Shown: positions 18,355-28,923, numbered from the stretch's first letter. The stretch is 64,000 nucleotides of DNA from Rheinheimera texasensis DSM 17496 (GCF_000711985.1 NZ_KL544005.1:135770-199769), one strand, 5' to 3'. Numbers and translations are program-made. Notes: generated from the letters alone by a model not told the origin.

Positions 18355-19377
18355 TCAGTTGTTTTTCTGGCGTAACGTAGACATATCAGCCTGGTCCAGC
18401 AGCAACAAAGCCGACAAAATGGTGTCACTGACTTTGTGATAAAACTCCAGGTCAACGCGCTCAAAAGTGTCAGTCGGCTGATGATAGTCCGGATGGTCCG
18501 GCACGCCGAAATAAACAAAAGGCACCCCTTCTTTGGCAAAAATGCCGTGGTCACTGGCATCACTCCAGTCCTGCACCCGCCCTGCTACAGCTGCAGGTCT
18601 GTCGTGACCAAATTTCAGTGCAACCAGACTATCTTGTTGTAACGACTGTAACAGCGGCAACAACGCCGGATGCTGATAGGTGCCCACCGCAAACAGTTGC
18701 GCTTTAGTATCGCGGCTTAACATATCCAGATTGACGTTCAGCGCCAGTTGCTGTGGGTCTAACAGTTTGCCGGCAAATAACTGTTTGCTGCCATGCATGC
18801 CTTGTTCTTCGTGATCTACCGCGGCAAAAATCAGTGAATGTCGCGGCGGATGCGTCTGAAAATAAGCCGCCAGCGCCAGTATAGCCGCCACTCCCGACGC
18901 ATTATCGTCTGCGCCAGGATAGACGCGATTGTGATGCACACCAACATGATCATAATGGGCGGTGAGAACAATGGCAGGTAGCTGTGGATCAGTCCCATTG
19001 ATTTTACCGACGAAATTTACGCCGTCACTTTGCCCGTCAGTTTGATATCGTTGTGTAAAACCATCAGTACCGGCAGGAATGAGGCCAAGCTCAGTAAAAC
19101 GCCGTTGCAGAAACTGCCGCGCCAGCTCACTACCCGGCTGACCTGGTCGCCGGCCAGCCATTTCGCTCGATGCCAAAGTGCTGAAATCCGCCGTTTGCTG
19201 CAGCTGGTCAAGTCTTGGCTGATACCTGGTGCGGCTGACACCTGGCTGTGCGTCAATCCGCGCCTGTTCCGCCCTGGTCAATTGCTGCTGACCAACCTGA
19301 TAAAACGGCCACAACGTCGCCGCCAAGACCACGCCGACCGCCAGCAACTGGCCAACACGCCTGAACCATAACGCCAT
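18355..19377 (-). CDS. M28 family zinc aminopeptidase-like protein
   Basis: 340 residues with an N-terminal membrane anchor or signal (about 8-25), hence periplasmic. The M28 zinc ligands are visible: His and Asp in TAHYDHVG and PGADDNASG, Glu-Glu in DHEEQGMHGS, Asp in NVNLDML, and a late His in the DASDHGIF or GVPDHPDYHQ region. I chose the ATG at 19377, which has AGGAG five bases upstream, over one 33 bases earlier. It lies downstream of panP on the same strand, but a terminator sits between them, so it is probably transcribed separately. Confidence 0.88.
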   Translation of the reverse strand: MALWFRRVGQLLAVGVVLAATLWPFYQVGQQQLTRAEQARIDAQPGVSRTRYQPRLDQLQQTADFSTLASSEMAGRRPGQPGSELARQFLQRRFTELGLIPAGTDGFTQRYQTDGQSDGVNFVGKINGTDPQLPAIVLTAHYDHVGVHHNRVYPGADDNASGVAAILALAAYFQTHPPRHSLIFAAVDHEEQGMHGSKQLFAGKLLDPQQLALNVNLDMLSRDTKAQLFAVGTYQHPALLPLLQSLQQDSLVALKFGHDRPAAVAGRVQDWSDASDHGIFAKEGVPFVYFGVPDHPDYHQPTDTFERVDLEFYHKVSDTILSALLLLDQADMSTLRQKNN

Positions 19378-19424
19378 CGACACACTCCTGTTTTTTTCTA
19401 TACGACCCAAGCTGCTTCTTGATC

Positions 19425-19451
19425 AAAAATGGCGGTTTGACCGCCATTTTT
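19425..19451 (-). terminator. Intrinsic terminator after panP
   Basis: AAAAATGGCGGT (19425-19436), loop TTG, ACCGCCATTTTT (19440-19451). Read on the minus strand it ends in a U-run and lies 28 bases past the panP stop. Confidence 0.88.
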
Positions 19452-19478
19452 AAAAACATCACTTTGCAACCGGTGCAA

Positions 19479-21128
19479 TCAACAATCCCGCGCCAGCTGC
19501 AGTAACTTCGGTAAAAACTCTTTATCCATTTTCGCCAACTCAATTTGCTCATCCAGCACGTCGTGCAGAATTTGGTCTGTGGTCAGCGGGTTCGCCAGCA
19601 CAATGCGAAACACCACTGTATCCTGCCGATAATATCGAGCCGGCGTCAAGCGCGTACGCGAGACAAAAGATTTGCCCTCTTCGCGCTGCCGCTTCTGGAT
19701 AAACTTGGTGAGACCACTGAGCAAATCATTGAATTTTTTAAGTTTATCAACATCACCGGCGGCTTTTGCTTTCTGCATGGCCTGTTGTACCGAGGCCGGC
19801 ACATAACGATAGGTCAACAAACACAACTCAGGCGCAGTGACCAATTCAAAATCGGCATGTAAATCGATCAGACCCGCAAAATAACGCGCCTTTTCTAACG
19901 AACGGTTGATCAGAATTTCATAGCCTTTGCGGCCAATCACCTGCAAACAGGCATGCACCAGCATCGCCATGCCGGGGCGCGAGCCTTCAAGCGTCTGACT
20001 ACCTAAATCTTTGGAGCCTTTACGCAGGATATATTCAGCGTGATGTTCAATCGCATGTGCGCTGGAAGGATGCTTAAACACCACCATACCGGCCCCCATC
20101 GGCACATACATCTGCTTGTGCGCATCGATAGTCACTGAATCGGCGAGCTCAATGCCTTTGAGCAGATAGCGGTATTTGTCTGACAACAAAGTGGCGCCGC
20201 CCCAGGCCGCATCGACATGGAAATGACACTGCAGCTCAGCGGCGAGTGTTGCAAGTTCGGTTAACGGGTCAACATTGCCGGTTTCGGTCGTGCCGGCAAC
20301 ACCAACAATCGCCATCACCCGGATGTGTCGCGCCTGCAGTTCCAGCGCTTTTTCGCGCATCTTTACGACGTCCACTTTGTTGTTGTCGTCAGTGGGGATC
20401 GGGATCAGCATATCGCGGCCAATGCCTAACAAATCGGCGGCTTTTTTCAGCGAATAATGGCCACGTTCTGATACCAGAATAGCCAAATCGTCATAGCCAT
20501 AATGCCGCATGGCGCGGAACAGGCCTTCTTTGGCCACGCCTTTAAAATCACCGTCCGGCTTCAGCAGCCGGTTACGCGCTATCCATAGTGCCGTCATATT
20601 GGCGACTGTGCCGCCGGAACAAAACGCGCCGAGCGAATGATTAGCGCTATGCTGCCATTTTTTGTAGAAACCTTCGGTTTCGCCATAGACCAGATGGTGC
20701 ATCATACCGAGCACCTGACGTTCCAGCGGCGTAAAGGCTTTGGACGTTTCGATTTTGACCAGATTCTGATTCAGTCCGACCATCATTTTTGATAATGGCA
20801 ACACAAAATAAGGTAAGGCAGAGGTCATGTGACCAATAAAACTCGGCGCAGCGGTGTGGACTGAATGAGCCACCAGCTTTTGCATGATATTTTCAGCGTA
20901 ATCAGAGACAAAAGTCGGTTCTGCCGGGATCTGATAAGCCTGGAAGTCGCGTTCGATTTGCCACAGCGGTTTTTCCACTGCGACAATACTTTCGCGCAGG
21001 AAACCGGCCAGATTCTGCGAAATATTCTGCTCGATGATACTCAGGGTCGAATCCGGTGCTTCAGGGACGGTAAAGATCCGCCACAGAGCCTCTTCGGACG
21101 CTGTTGCCAGTCGTTTGTTATCTGTCAT
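19479..21128 (-). CDS. panP: PLP-dependent aspartate 1-decarboxylase PanP
   Basis: Group II PLP decarboxylase that makes beta-alanine from aspartate for pantothenate and CoA synthesis, replacing the pyruvoyl enzyme PanD in Vibrio, Shewanella and relatives. 549 residues, close to the family length. HVDAAWGGA at 304-312 carries the Asp that bonds the PLP nitrogen, and TIDAHKQMYVPMG carries the Schiff-base Lys338. SGGTVANMTALW (171-182) is the phosphate-binding region. It is related to glutamate decarboxylases; PanP is preferred from overall pattern and taxon. A ribosome site (GAGGAT) precedes the ATG. Confidence 0.85.
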   Translation of the reverse strand: MTDNKRLATASEEALWRIFTVPEAPDSTLSIIEQNISQNLAGFLRESIVAVEKPLWQIERDFQAYQIPAEPTFVSDYAENIMQKLVAHSVHTAAPSFIGHMTSALPYFVLPLSKMMVGLNQNLVKIETSKAFTPLERQVLGMMHHLVYGETEGFYKKWQHSANHSLGAFCSGGTVANMTALWIARNRLLKPDGDFKGVAKEGLFRAMRHYGYDDLAILVSERGHYSLKKAADLLGIGRDMLIPIPTDDNNKVDVVKMREKALELQARHIRVMAIVGVAGTTETGNVDPLTELATLAAELQCHFHVDAAWGGATLLSDKYRYLLKGIELADSVTIDAHKQMYVPMGAGMVVFKHPSSAHAIEHHAEYILRKGSKDLGSQTLEGSRPGMAMLVHACLQVIGRKGYEILINRSLEKARYFAGLIDLHADFELVTAPELCLLTYRYVPASVQQAMQKAKAAGDVDKLKKFNDLLSGLTKFIQKRQREEGKSFVSRTRLTPARYYRQDTVVFRIVLANPLTTDQILHDVLDEQIELAKMDKEFLPKLLQLARDC

Positions 21129-21276
21129 TTATCCTCGCCGTGGTGAACTCAGACTCTGTGGTCTGTTGGCGCCTGAAGCGCGTGGGCTCTGCGGTGGCCC
21201 AAAGGAAGCAATGTACTAAAACACATAGCAAATGTCTTTAAAAAATATCCGGACTGGTCTGCGCTGTTTTAATTGC

Positions 21277-21308
21277 GCCTGAGGGTCAGCCGGTGCCGCC
21301 CCTCAGGC
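21277..21308 (-). terminator. Hairpin after the mpl-ubiX-yadG-yadH operon
   Basis: GCCTGAGGG (21277-21285) and CCCTCAGGC (21300-21308), perfect 9-bp arms around a 14-base loop. On the minus strand it is followed by CAATTAAAAC rather than a clean U-run, so it is a weak or factor-assisted terminator 27 bases past the yadH stop. The remaining 150 bases up to panP carry nothing else I can name. Confidence 0.45.
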
Positions 21309-21334
21309 AATTTATTGGCGCTAACTAACCGGTA

Positions 21335-22108
21335 CTAGCTACGCAGTCCGGTGCCGCGGCGGATCAAACGCATCGCGATGCCAAACAACACGACAATCAG
21401 GCCAATCAGCACTGCATACGCCAGTGTCAGACTGACATCGGAATGGCCCAAAAAGCCGTAACGGAAGGCATTGACCATATACACAATCGGATTCAGTGTC
21501 GACACGCCCTGCCACAACTCTGGTAGCAGACTCAGCGAATAAAATACCCCACCTAAATAGGTTAACGGCGTCAGCACAAAAGTCGGCACAATGCTGATGT
21601 CATCAAAGGTTTTGGCATAGACCGCATTAATCAGGCCACCCAGTGAAAACACCGCCGAAGTCAGTAACACGGTGCTAACGATGACCCACAAATGGTGGAT
21701 GCGGATATCGACAAAAAATAAACTCAGCACAGTGACAATCAGGCCCACCAGCACACCACGCGCCACGCCTCCGCCGACAAAACCCAGCACTATGATGTAA
21801 TTAGGTACCGGTGCGACCAGCAGCTCTTCAACATTACGCTGAAACTTGGCACTAAAAAAACTCGACGCTACGTTGGCATAAGAATTGGTGATCACTGACA
21901 TCATAATGAGGCCAGGCACTATGAATTCCATGTAACTAAAGCCGTGGATTTGGCCAATCTGGCTGCCGATTAAGTTACCAAAAATAACAAAATACAACGT
22001 CATGGTAATGGCCGGTGGCACCAGCGTTTGCACCCAAATCCGCAGGAATCTGTTGGTTTCTTTATTCAGAATGCTTTGCAGCGCAATCAGATATCTTGGT
22101 TTAAACAT
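21335..22108 (-). CDS. yadH: ABC-2 type transporter permease (YadH-like)
   Basis: 257 residues, six predicted membrane helices, ABC2_membrane family. The helix-loop pattern with FSYMEFIVPGLIMM and the conserved SSFFSAKFQRNVEELLVAPV cytoplasmic coupling segment is typical of the YadH/NodJ-type exporters. It forms an exporter with the ATPase encoded directly upstream; the ATPase stop and this ATG share one base (TGATG), so expression is coupled. E. coli yadGH is a homologous pair of unknown substrate. Confidence 0.85.
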   Translation of the reverse strand: MFKPRYLIALQSILNKETNRFLRIWVQTLVPPAITMTLYFVIFGNLIGSQIGQIHGFSYMEFIVPGLIMMSVITNSYANVASSFFSAKFQRNVEELLVAPVPNYIIVLGFVGGGVARGVLVGLIVTVLSLFFVDIRIHHLWVIVSTVLLTSAVFSLGGLINAVYAKTFDDISIVPTFVLTPLTYLGGVFYSLSLLPELWQGVSTLNPIVYMVNAFRYGFLGHSDVSLTLAYAVLIGLIVVLFGIAMRLIRRGTGLRS

Positions 22109-23025
22109 CAGTGTTTCCCCTCACCAATCAGGCTGACAAACAGCTCTTCCAGCCGGTTAGCTTTGTTGCGCATCGACAACACTGTGATGTCCTGTGCTGC
22201 CAGTGCAGCAAACACGGCGTTCAGGCCCTGATTTTTTTCCACATCCACTTCAAAACTGTGGTCGTCGAGTTTGCGGGTAACAAAACCCTGCAGCGTCAAA
22301 TCAGCGCGGCCAGACTGCAGGTCCAGCACAAAAGTTTCTTTATTCAGCTTGCCCAACAAGGCTTTCATCGAAGTGTTTTCAATGATGCAGCCTTTGTCGA
22401 TGATGGCGATATTGCGACACAGCATCTCGGCTTCTTCCAGATAATGCGTGGTCAAAATGATGGTTACGCCTTGTGCGTTAATCTCTTTTAAAAACTCCCA
22501 CATCGAACGGCGCAGTTCAATGTCAACGCCGGCGGTTGGTTCATCGAGGATTAACAGCTTTGGTTCATGCATCAAAGCACGGGCAATCATCAGCCGGCGT
22601 TTCATGCCACCGGATAATTCGCGTGAGCGCGCGTGACGTTTTTCCCACAGGCCAAGCTGGCCGAGGTATTTTTCCGCCCGCACTAAGGCAACACTTTTCG
22701 GCACGCCGTAATAACCGGCCTGATTGACCACAATCTGCAGCACAGTTTCAAACTGGTTAAAGTTAAATTCCTGCGGCACTAGACCCAACTGGCTTTTGGC
22801 ATCTTCAAGCTGAGTATCAGTATCAAAATCAAAGACTTTGACCACGCCTGAGGTTTTATTGACTAAAGCACTGATGATGCCAATCGTCGTGCTTTTACCC
22901 GCACCATTGGGACCTAACAGCGCAAAAAAATCACCTTGCTGTACATCTAAGTCGATGCCATTTAAGGCTTTGGTGCCACTTTTATAACTTTTGTGCAGAT
23001 CACGAATGGATAAGGCCAGCGTCAC
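22108..23025 (-). CDS. yadG: ABC transporter ATP-binding protein (YadG-like)
   Basis: 305 residues. The nucleotide-binding domain has Walker A GPNGAGKST (38-46), the Q-loop PQEFN, the ABC signature LSGGM (137-141), Walker B LLILDEP (157-163) and the switch His in TTHYLEEAE. A C-terminal extension of about 80 residues is normal for the drug/polysaccharide exporter (CcmA/NodI) branch. It pairs with the permease downstream. It is separated from ubiX by 59 bases and probably belongs to the same transcript. Confidence 0.88.
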   Translation of the reverse strand: MTLALSIRDLHKSYKSGTKALNGIDLDVQQGDFFALLGPNGAGKSTTIGIISALVNKTSGVVKVFDFDTDTQLEDAKSQLGLVPQEFNFNQFETVLQIVVNQAGYYGVPKSVALVRAEKYLGQLGLWEKRHARSRELSGGMKRRLMIARALMHEPKLLILDEPTAGVDIELRRSMWEFLKEINAQGVTIILTTHYLEEAEMLCRNIAIIDKGCIIENTSMKALLGKLNKETFVLDLQSGRADLTLQGFVTRKLDDHSFEVDVEKNQGLNAVFAALAAQDITVLSMRNKANRLEELFVSLIGEGKH

Positions 23026-23084
23026 AGCGTGTTCCTCTTTATCGCCAGGCGATTGTGTGTGGATTCAGTAATCTCTGATGTGGA

Positions 23085-23750
23085 TTAATCTTTGGCAGCC
23101 TGGGGTTGATAACCCCAACGCGGCATCAGCTGCTGCGGCAATCCCAAATGGTCCAGTAATCGGGCCACCATAAAATCAATCAAATCTTCAATAGTCATGG
23201 GCTGATGATAAAACCCGGGCGCCGCCGGCATAATAGTGGCGCCCAGTTTGGCTAACACCAGCAGGTTTTCCAGATGCAAGGCACTTAAGGGCGTCTCGCG
23301 CGGCACTAAAATCAACTGGCCTTTTTCTTTAATGACAACATCGGCTGCCCGCTCAATCAGGTTGTCGCTCATGCCATGGGCAATAGCGGCCACAGTGCCG
23401 GTCGAACAAGGGCAAATCACCATAGTTTTCGGTGCGGCCGAGCCGGACGCCACCGGTGAGAACCAGTCGTCTTTGCCGTAGACTGCCAATAAATGGGGGG
23501 CACAGCCAAAGATTTCAACCAGCTGCGCCTGACAGGCCTGTGGATTGCCATTGAGTTTTAAATCGTGCTCAGTGGCAAACACCACTTTGGCAGCACTAGA
23601 AATCAGCAAATGCACTTTGACATTGAGGCTCAGCAACACCTGCAGCAGGCGCCAGCCATATAAAGCACCGGATGCACCGGTAAAGGCCAGCGTAACTTCA
23701 CGCTGGGAGGAAACACTGTGTTGAACGGTCAGATCATTACTAACATGCAT
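23085..23750 (-). CDS. ubiX: Flavin prenyltransferase UbiX
   Basis: Attaches a dimethylallyl group to FMN to make the prenylated cofactor required by the decarboxylase UbiD in ubiquinone synthesis. The flavodoxin-like core is intact: [25 protein letters not shown], the [14 protein letters not shown] flavin loop, and [16 protein letters not shown] followed by PAAPGFYH. At 221 residues it is about 30 longer than E. coli UbiX, owing to an N-terminal stretch of about 18 residues and a C-terminal tail. It follows mpl by 30 bases. Confidence 0.93.
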   Translation of the reverse strand: MHVSNDLTVQHSVSSQREVTLAFTGASGALYGWRLLQVLLSLNVKVHLLISSAAKVVFATEHDLKLNGNPQACQAQLVEIFGCAPHLLAVYGKDDWFSPVASGSAAPKTMVICPCSTGTVAAIAHGMSDNLIERAADVVIKEKGQLILVPRETPLSALHLENLLVLAKLGATIMPAAPGFYHQPMTIEDLIDFMVARLLDHLGLPQQLMPRWGYQPQAAKD

Positions 23751-23780
23751 AAAAGTGCCTTTTTGCTGAACGCAGCTGGC

Positions 23781-25142
23781 TTATGCCGCAGCCAGCGCCT
23801 GTAACAACTTATCGTGAATGCCGCCGAAGCCACCGTTACTCATCACCAGAACCGAATCGCCCGGCTGTGCTGTGGCGACAATCTGCTGCACAAGCTTGTT
23901 GATATCCTGTTCCACCGTCGCCGGAATGGCGCATTGCTGGCTGATTTGCTCAGACAAAGCACCAAGTGACCAACCGCTGTTGGCTGGTTCAAACAGGAAC
24001 ACCTGATCAGCTTTTTGCAGTGACGCCGGTAAGGCTTCTTTGTGCACGCCCATGCGCATGGTGTTAGAACGCGGTTCCAGTACGGCCAGAATACGCTGTT
24101 GGCCCACCCTGGCTCTTAATCCGGCCAACGTCGTTTCAATCGCAGTCGGGTGATGGGCAAAATCATCATAGACGCTGACACCATTGACGACACCTTTGAG
24201 TTCCAACCGACGTTTGGGCGCGACAAACTGATTCAGTGCTTCGATTGCAATAGCCAGCGGCACGCCGGCGTGCTGTGCTGCAGCCAGCGCCATCAGACCA
24301 TTGTCGACACTGTGCTGACCACACAAAGCCCAGTTCACAGTGCCTTTAACTTCGCTGCGGAAACTGACTTCAAAGGCAGAGCCGTCGGCCTGTAGCAAGC
24401 GCACTTGCCAGTCAGAACCGCTTTGTTGCTGTTCACTCCAGCAGCCCATATCAAGTACTTGCTGTACTGCCGGCACATCCGCTTGAGACAGTACTAAGCC
24501 GTTGCCAGGCACCATCCGCAATAAATGGTGGAACTGGCGCTGAATGGCCGCCAGGTCCGGGAATATGTCGGCGTGGTCAAATTCGAGATTATTCAGAATT
24601 AAAGTGCGCGGCCGGTAATGTACAAACTTGCTGCGTTTATCAAAAAACGCCGTGTCGTATTCGTCGGCCTCGATGACAAAAAACGGCGCATCGCCTAAGC
24701 GTGCCGACACATCAAAATTTTGCGGGATGCCGCCAATCAAAAAACCAGGCTTTAAGCCGGCGAATTCCAGAATCCACGCCAGCATGGTGGTGGTCGTGGT
24801 TTTGCCATGCGTACCGGACACCGCCAGCACCCAACGGTCGCGCAGCACTGTTTCCGCCAACCACTGCGGGCCTGAGGTATAAGGAATATTGCGATTGAGA
24901 ACATATTCAACACAAGGATTACCGCGGGACATCGCGTTACCAATGATGACTAAATCCGGCGCCGGCTCAAGCTGCGCCGGGTCGTACCCCTGTGTCAGGC
25001 TGATACCGAGTTCTTCGAGCTGTGTGCTCATCGGCGGATACACATTGGCGTCAGAGCCTGTGACCTGGTGGCCTAAACTTTTGGCAATGGCAGCAATACC
25101 GCCCATAAAAGTGCCGCAAATACCCAAAATATGAAGATGCAT
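23781..25142 (-). CDS. mpl: UDP-N-acetylmuramate:L-Ala-gamma-D-Glu-meso-DAP ligase
   Basis: Murein-recycling ligase that rejoins the released tripeptide to UDP-MurNAc in the cytoplasm. From the ATG at 25142 it is 453 residues (E. coli 457), with MHLHILGICGTFMGG at the start as in the family. The Mur ligase P-loop SGTHGKTTTT is at about 109-118, the DEYDTAFFD and LEFDHADIF segments bind Mg-ATP, and DDFAHHPTA is the C-terminal signature. AGGAC lies seven bases before the ATG; an upstream in-frame start at 25226 is not supported. It is divergent from fbp, as in E. coli. Confidence 0.95.
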   Translation of the reverse strand: MHLHILGICGTFMGGIAAIAKSLGHQVTGSDANVYPPMSTQLEELGISLTQGYDPAQLEPAPDLVIIGNAMSRGNPCVEYVLNRNIPYTSGPQWLAETVLRDRWVLAVSGTHGKTTTTTMLAWILEFAGLKPGFLIGGIPQNFDVSARLGDAPFFVIEADEYDTAFFDKRSKFVHYRPRTLILNNLEFDHADIFPDLAAIQRQFHHLLRMVPGNGLVLSQADVPAVQQVLDMGCWSEQQQSGSDWQVRLLQADGSAFEVSFRSEVKGTVNWALCGQHSVDNGLMALAAAQHAGVPLAIAIEALNQFVAPKRRLELKGVVNGVSVYDDFAHHPTAIETTLAGLRARVGQQRILAVLEPRSNTMRMGVHKEALPASLQKADQVFLFEPANSGWSLGALSEQISQQCAIPATVEQDINKLVQQIVATAQPGDSVLVMSNGGFGGIHDKLLQALAAA

Positions 25143-25389
25143 GAAGTTGTCCTGCTTTAGATTTTCCCGCGCCTGGATCCACGAGCGGGCTTTTGTCGGT
25201 ATTTTCCGGCATTGTAACAAAAGCACAACCGGCTTTTTCGAAATAAAATCGGTGATAAAAATGCAATTTTTAGCCAGATTCTTTAAACTCTGGCCCCACC
25301 AATAAGTGCACGGTCAGGTACGCGGCCAGCAGAGCCATATTTAAGCGACCGGCCAGGCCCCAACCCTACACTAACAGAAGGATATACCG

Positions 25390-26361
25390 ATGCGCCGTCT
25401 GGCTCCTGTACTGCGACAAGATGGGGTCGATACCGACCTGATTGCTCTGATTAAAACCATTCTGGCCGCCTGTAAAGAAATCTCCTTCCGGGTTGGACAA
25501 GGCGCATTAGCGGGCGTACTGGGTTCAACGCTGGATGAAAACATCCAGGGCGAAACGCAGAAAAAACTCGACGTACTGGCCAACGAACTGCTCAAAGACA
25601 TGATCCTGGAAACCGGCGTGGTCAAAGCCATTTCCAGTGAAGAGGAAGACCACACCGTTGCCGGCAATCCGCAAGGCCGTTATCTGGTGACGTTTGACCC
25701 GTTGGATGGCTCGTCCAACACCGATATTAACAGCCTGATTGGCACCATTTTTTCAATTCTGCCGGCGCGTGATAACGTCGATGCTGCGGATGCCGCACAG
25801 TTTTTACAACCCGGCACCGCACAGTTGGCCGCCGGTTATGTGTTGTATGGCCCGTCGACTATGCTGGCGCTGACTACAGGCCAGGGCACCCGGCTCTACA
25901 CGCTGGACAAAACTTATGGCGGTTTCCTGTTAACGCAGGAAGAAGTGGCGATTCCGTCAGTCACCGCCGAGTTTGCGATTAACATGTCGAATCAGCGCTA
26001 TTGGCAACCCGGCATGCAGGCTTATATTGGCGATTTGCTTTTGGGTAAAGCCGGCCCGCGCGGCAAAAACTTTAATATGCGCTGGATTGCTGCCATGGTC
26101 GGTGACGTGCACCGCATTTTGTGTCGTGGTGGGATCTTTATGTACCCAACCGATACCAAAGACCCAAACAAACCGGACAAACTGCGGCTGATGTACGAAG
26201 CTAACCCGATGAGTTTCCTGGTAGAACAAGCCGGTGGTGCAAGCTCCACCGGTTATCAGCGCATTATGGAAATCCAACCGGTGGACATTCACCAGCGCGT
26301 TGCAGTGATCCTGGGGTCTAAACACGAAGTCGACAGCTGCCTGAAGTATCATCAGGCCTGA
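25390..26361 (+). CDS. fbp: Fructose-1,6-bisphosphatase class I
   Basis: Removes the C1 phosphate of fructose-1,6-bisphosphate in gluconeogenesis. 323 residues. EEED around residues 84-87 and DPLDGSSN at 103-110 are the metal-binding signature, and the late [19 protein letters not shown] segment carries the substrate-binding residues. GAAGGA precedes the ATG. ppa follows after 102 bases. The fbp/mpl/ppa cluster is conserved with E. coli. Confidence 0.96.
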   Translation: MRRLAPVLRQDGVDTDLIALIKTILAACKEISFRVGQGALAGVLGSTLDENIQGETQKKLDVLANELLKDMILETGVVKAISSEEEDHTVAGNPQGRYLVTFDPLDGSSNTDINSLIGTIFSILPARDNVDAADAAQFLQPGTAQLAAGYVLYGPSTMLALTTGQGTRLYTLDKTYGGFLLTQEEVAIPSVTAEFAINMSNQRYWQPGMQAYIGDLLLGKAGPRGKNFNMRWIAAMVGDVHRILCRGGIFMYPTDTKDPNKPDKLRLMYEANPMSFLVEQAGGASSTGYQRIMEIQPVDIHQRVAVILGSKHEVDSCLKYHQA

Positions 26362-26398
26362 ATCAAGCGACGCCCGACCAAAGTCAGGGCGCACAACG

Positions 26399-26427
26399 AT
26401 AGCGATTTTTAATGTCGCCGGTATAAT
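26399..26427 (+). promoter_or_regulatory. Candidate promoter of ppa
   Basis: A perfect TATAAT lies at 26422-26427, followed by GC-rich AGGCGGC, 36 bases before the ppa ATG. No good -35 box is found at 16-18 bases (ATAGCG at 26399-26404), so it needs activation or is weak. Confidence 0.45.
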
Positions 26428-26463
26428 AGGCGGCACTGCATGTTCAATAAATAAGGAAGCATC

Positions 26464-26994
26464 ATGAGCTTAAGTCTGGTCCCGGCGGGTAAAAATCTGC
26501 CAGATGAAATCAACGTCATCATCGAAATCCCGGCCAATGCCGACCCAATCAAATACGAAGTCGACAAAGACAGCGGTACAGTTTGGGTCGACCGTTTTAT
26601 GTCTACGCCAATGTTTTATCCGTGTAACTACGGTTTTGTGAACCACACGCTGTCTCTGGATGGCGACCCGGTTGACGTGCTGGTACCAACCCCATATCCA
26701 TTAGTACCTGGCGCGGTGATTAAATGCCGTCCGGTTGCCGTGCTGAAAATGGCTGACGAAGCAGGTGAAGATGCCAAAGTACTGGCAGTCCCAATCAGCA
26801 AACTGACTAAAATCTATGACCACATTCAAGACATCGGTGACGTGCCTGAACTGTTAAAAGGCCAAATCCAGCATTTCTTCGAACGTTACAAAGAGCTGGA
26901 ACCAGGCAAGTGGGTGAAAGTGATTGGTTGGGGCGACAAAGCGGAAGCCAAAGCTGAGATCCAAACCTCATTTGAACGCGCGCAGAACAAATAA
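26464..26994 (+). CDS. ppa: Inorganic pyrophosphatase, family I
   Basis: Hydrolyses pyrophosphate to two phosphates and so drives biosynthetic reactions forward. 176 residues, the same size as E. coli Ppa. The signature DGDPVDVLV (66-74) with the three metal-binding aspartates is intact, as are the KYEVDKDSG and FYPCNYGF segments. AAGGAAG is placed before the ATG. Terminator follows at 27017. Confidence 0.97.
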   Translation: MSLSLVPAGKNLPDEINVIIEIPANADPIKYEVDKDSGTVWVDRFMSTPMFYPCNYGFVNHTLSLDGDPVDVLVPTPYPLVPGAVIKCRPVAVLKMADEAGEDAKVLAVPISKLTKIYDHIQDIGDVPELLKGQIQHFFERYKELEPGKWVKVIGWGDKAEAKAEIQTSFERAQNK

Positions 26995-27016
26995 TTTAGT
27001 TCCGTGATCAAAGACA

Positions 27017-27045
27017 CAGGCCCGCACTGCCGGGCCTGTTTCATT
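27017..27045 (+). terminator. Intrinsic terminator after ppa
   Basis: ACAGGCCCG (27017-27025), loop CACTGC, CGGGCCTGT (27032-27040), then TTCATT. Strong stem, short U-tract. Confidence 0.75.
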
Positions 27046-27223
27046 AACTGAGCCAAATCGCGAATTTTCAGTACTATCCCATTCTTTACATTCATAAATT
27101 CTGTTCTAATGCCCTGAGATTGCTGCGCCAATCCAAATTGCTGTCTATACTCGAAAGTGATTTCAAATCAAAGATATTCAAAATAATACCGGCCTTTGCG
27201 CTGATCCAACGGGGTAATCATCT

Positions 27224-28843
27224 ATGGAATTTTTGCAACGCCTTTCGATTGCGAAAAAAATCTATTTAATCCCCCTCATTGGCACCCTGATGTTTGTGGT
27301 GTTTCTGGGGCTCTCTACCAAAACCGCTTTGAGTAACGTCAAAACTCTCGAAAGTACCAGAGACATACAGTTTCCTGTGCTACAAGCCTCTGAAAGCGCG
27401 CTGGTTTCACTGGAACGGCTGAAAGAAACTCTGGCCAGCGCGGTCACCACCGGCGACGAAGAAGCACTGAATGGTGCCAATAAACTTGCAGAACAAATGA
27501 AAAAACAGCTGACGACTGTCGGCCAGCTGGAATCTGAGGTCAGCCGCGAAGTCGGCCAAATCCTGCAATCTTTTGACGCTTATTACACTGTCGCATTTAA
27601 AGTGTCGCAGGAAATGGTCAGCAATACCGCCGACATGGCAACCATTGGCGAACGCTCGCAAAAAATGAATGCAGATTACGAAAACACGGTCAAGAAACTG
27701 ACTTCATTTCGCGACGTGCAGTTAAAACAATTTAAAAGTGCTATTGATGACGCCAACAGCCAGGCCTCACAGATGATTACCGTCGGTGTCATTATGATGG
27801 TCATCACTGTGCTGGCGCTATTTGGTACTGCCCTGCCTGTGGTCAAAGGCATCGATAGCAGTCTCGGCCATATCATTCGCTCGCTACGGGATCTCGCAAA
27901 AGAAGATGGTGATTTGACAGTACGGATCCAGACCAATTCCAAAGACGAACTCGGCGATCTGGCCTTCTGGTTCAACTCTTTTATGGAAAAACTGCAGGGC
28001 GTGGTGAAAGAAATCGTCAATACTGCACTGCCATTGTCTTCATTGGCCAAAGACTTACACCAACTGACCGACGATACTAACAGAACTATCGCCGTGCAAC
28101 GCAAAGCAGCTGATCAGGCCAAAGTTGCGGTCGATGATATGAGCAACAGCGTCATCGCCGAAGCCAGCAGCGCAAACGAAGCCTCTAGTGCGGCGAATGA
28201 CTCCAACGTTGCAGCTGACCGCGGTCAGCAAACTGTTGGTGTCACAGTCAATAACATCCGCCAACTGGCAAATAATGTGCAGGAAGCTTCTGAGGTTATC
28301 CTGAAACTGGAAACAGATGCCAACCAGGTTGGCGCTGTGCTGGATGTGATTAAAGGTATTGCGGAGCAAACCAACCTGCTGGCGCTGAACGCCGCCATTG
28401 AAGCCGCGCGTGCCGGTGAACAAGGCCGTGGCTTTGCGGTGGTCGCCGACGAAGTCCGCACTCTGGCGTCCAGAACCCAGAAATCTACAGAAGAAATTCA
28501 GAAAACCATTGAACAACTGCAATCCGCCGCTCGCTCTGCGGTTCAGAAAATGCAACAAAGTACGGTACAAGCAGATCAGAGCGTTACTTCAGCCAATCAG
28601 GCCGGTGATTCACTGCAAGCCATTACCACCAGTATCCGCCGCATTCGCGAGATGAACCAGCACATTGCTTCTGCCACTGAAGAGCAGCAAGTGATGGCCG
28701 GGACTATCGTGGGGCACGTGGTCGATATCGTCAAACACACTGAACACACTTCACAAAGTGCAGGGCATATTGCGAAAGCCAGCCGCGAACTGGCGAATCT
28801 GGCGCAAAACCTGGAAAACATCGCCCGGTTATTCCGCGTTTAA
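27224..28843 (+). CDS. Methyl-accepting chemotaxis protein
   Basis: 539-residue transmembrane chemoreceptor. TM1 is at about 13-33, a helical periplasmic sensor of about 150 residues follows (four-helix-bundle type by pattern), TM2 spans about 185-205, then HAMP and a long signalling coiled coil. The hairpin tip is the conserved [34 protein letters not shown], which binds CheA and CheW. It has no C-terminal NWETF-like CheR/CheB tether. Upstream, CAAAGATA-N11-ACCGGCCT (about 27173-27199) is a weak sigma-28-like arrangement, so flagellar control is possible but unproven. Ligand unknown. Confidence 0.93.
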   Translation: MEFLQRLSIAKKIYLIPLIGTLMFVVFLGLSTKTALSNVKTLESTRDIQFPVLQASESALVSLERLKETLASAVTTGDEEALNGANKLAEQMKKQLTTVGQLESEVSREVGQILQSFDAYYTVAFKVSQEMVSNTADMATIGERSQKMNADYENTVKKLTSFRDVQLKQFKSAIDDANSQASQMITVGVIMMVITVLALFGTALPVVKGIDSSLGHIIRSLRDLAKEDGDLTVRIQTNSKDELGDLAFWFNSFMEKLQGVVKEIVNTALPLSSLAKDLHQLTDDTNRTIAVQRKAADQAKVAVDDMSNSVIAEASSANEASSAANDSNVAADRGQQTVGVTVNNIRQLANNVQEASEVILKLETDANQVGAVLDVIKGIAEQTNLLALNAAIEAARAGEQGRGFAVVADEVRTLASRTQKSTEEIQKTIEQLQSAARSAVQKMQQSTVQADQSVTSANQAGDSLQAITTSIRRIREMNQHIASATEEQQVMAGTIVGHVVDIVKHTEHTSQSAGHIAKASRELANLAQNLENIARLFRV

Positions 28844-28876
28844 TACTGAATATACAGCGGCTTAGGCCACTGCTAA

Positions 28877-28906
28877 AAAAATGCCGCTTGAAGCGGCATT
28901 TTTTAT
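28877..28906. terminator. Bidirectional terminator, chemoreceptor / EAL regulator
   Basis: ATGCCGCT (28881-28888), loop TTGA region, AGCGGCAT (28892-28899), flanked by A-run and T-run, between two convergent genes. Confidence 0.9.
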
Positions 28907-28923
28907 TATCAATTCAGGCTGAC

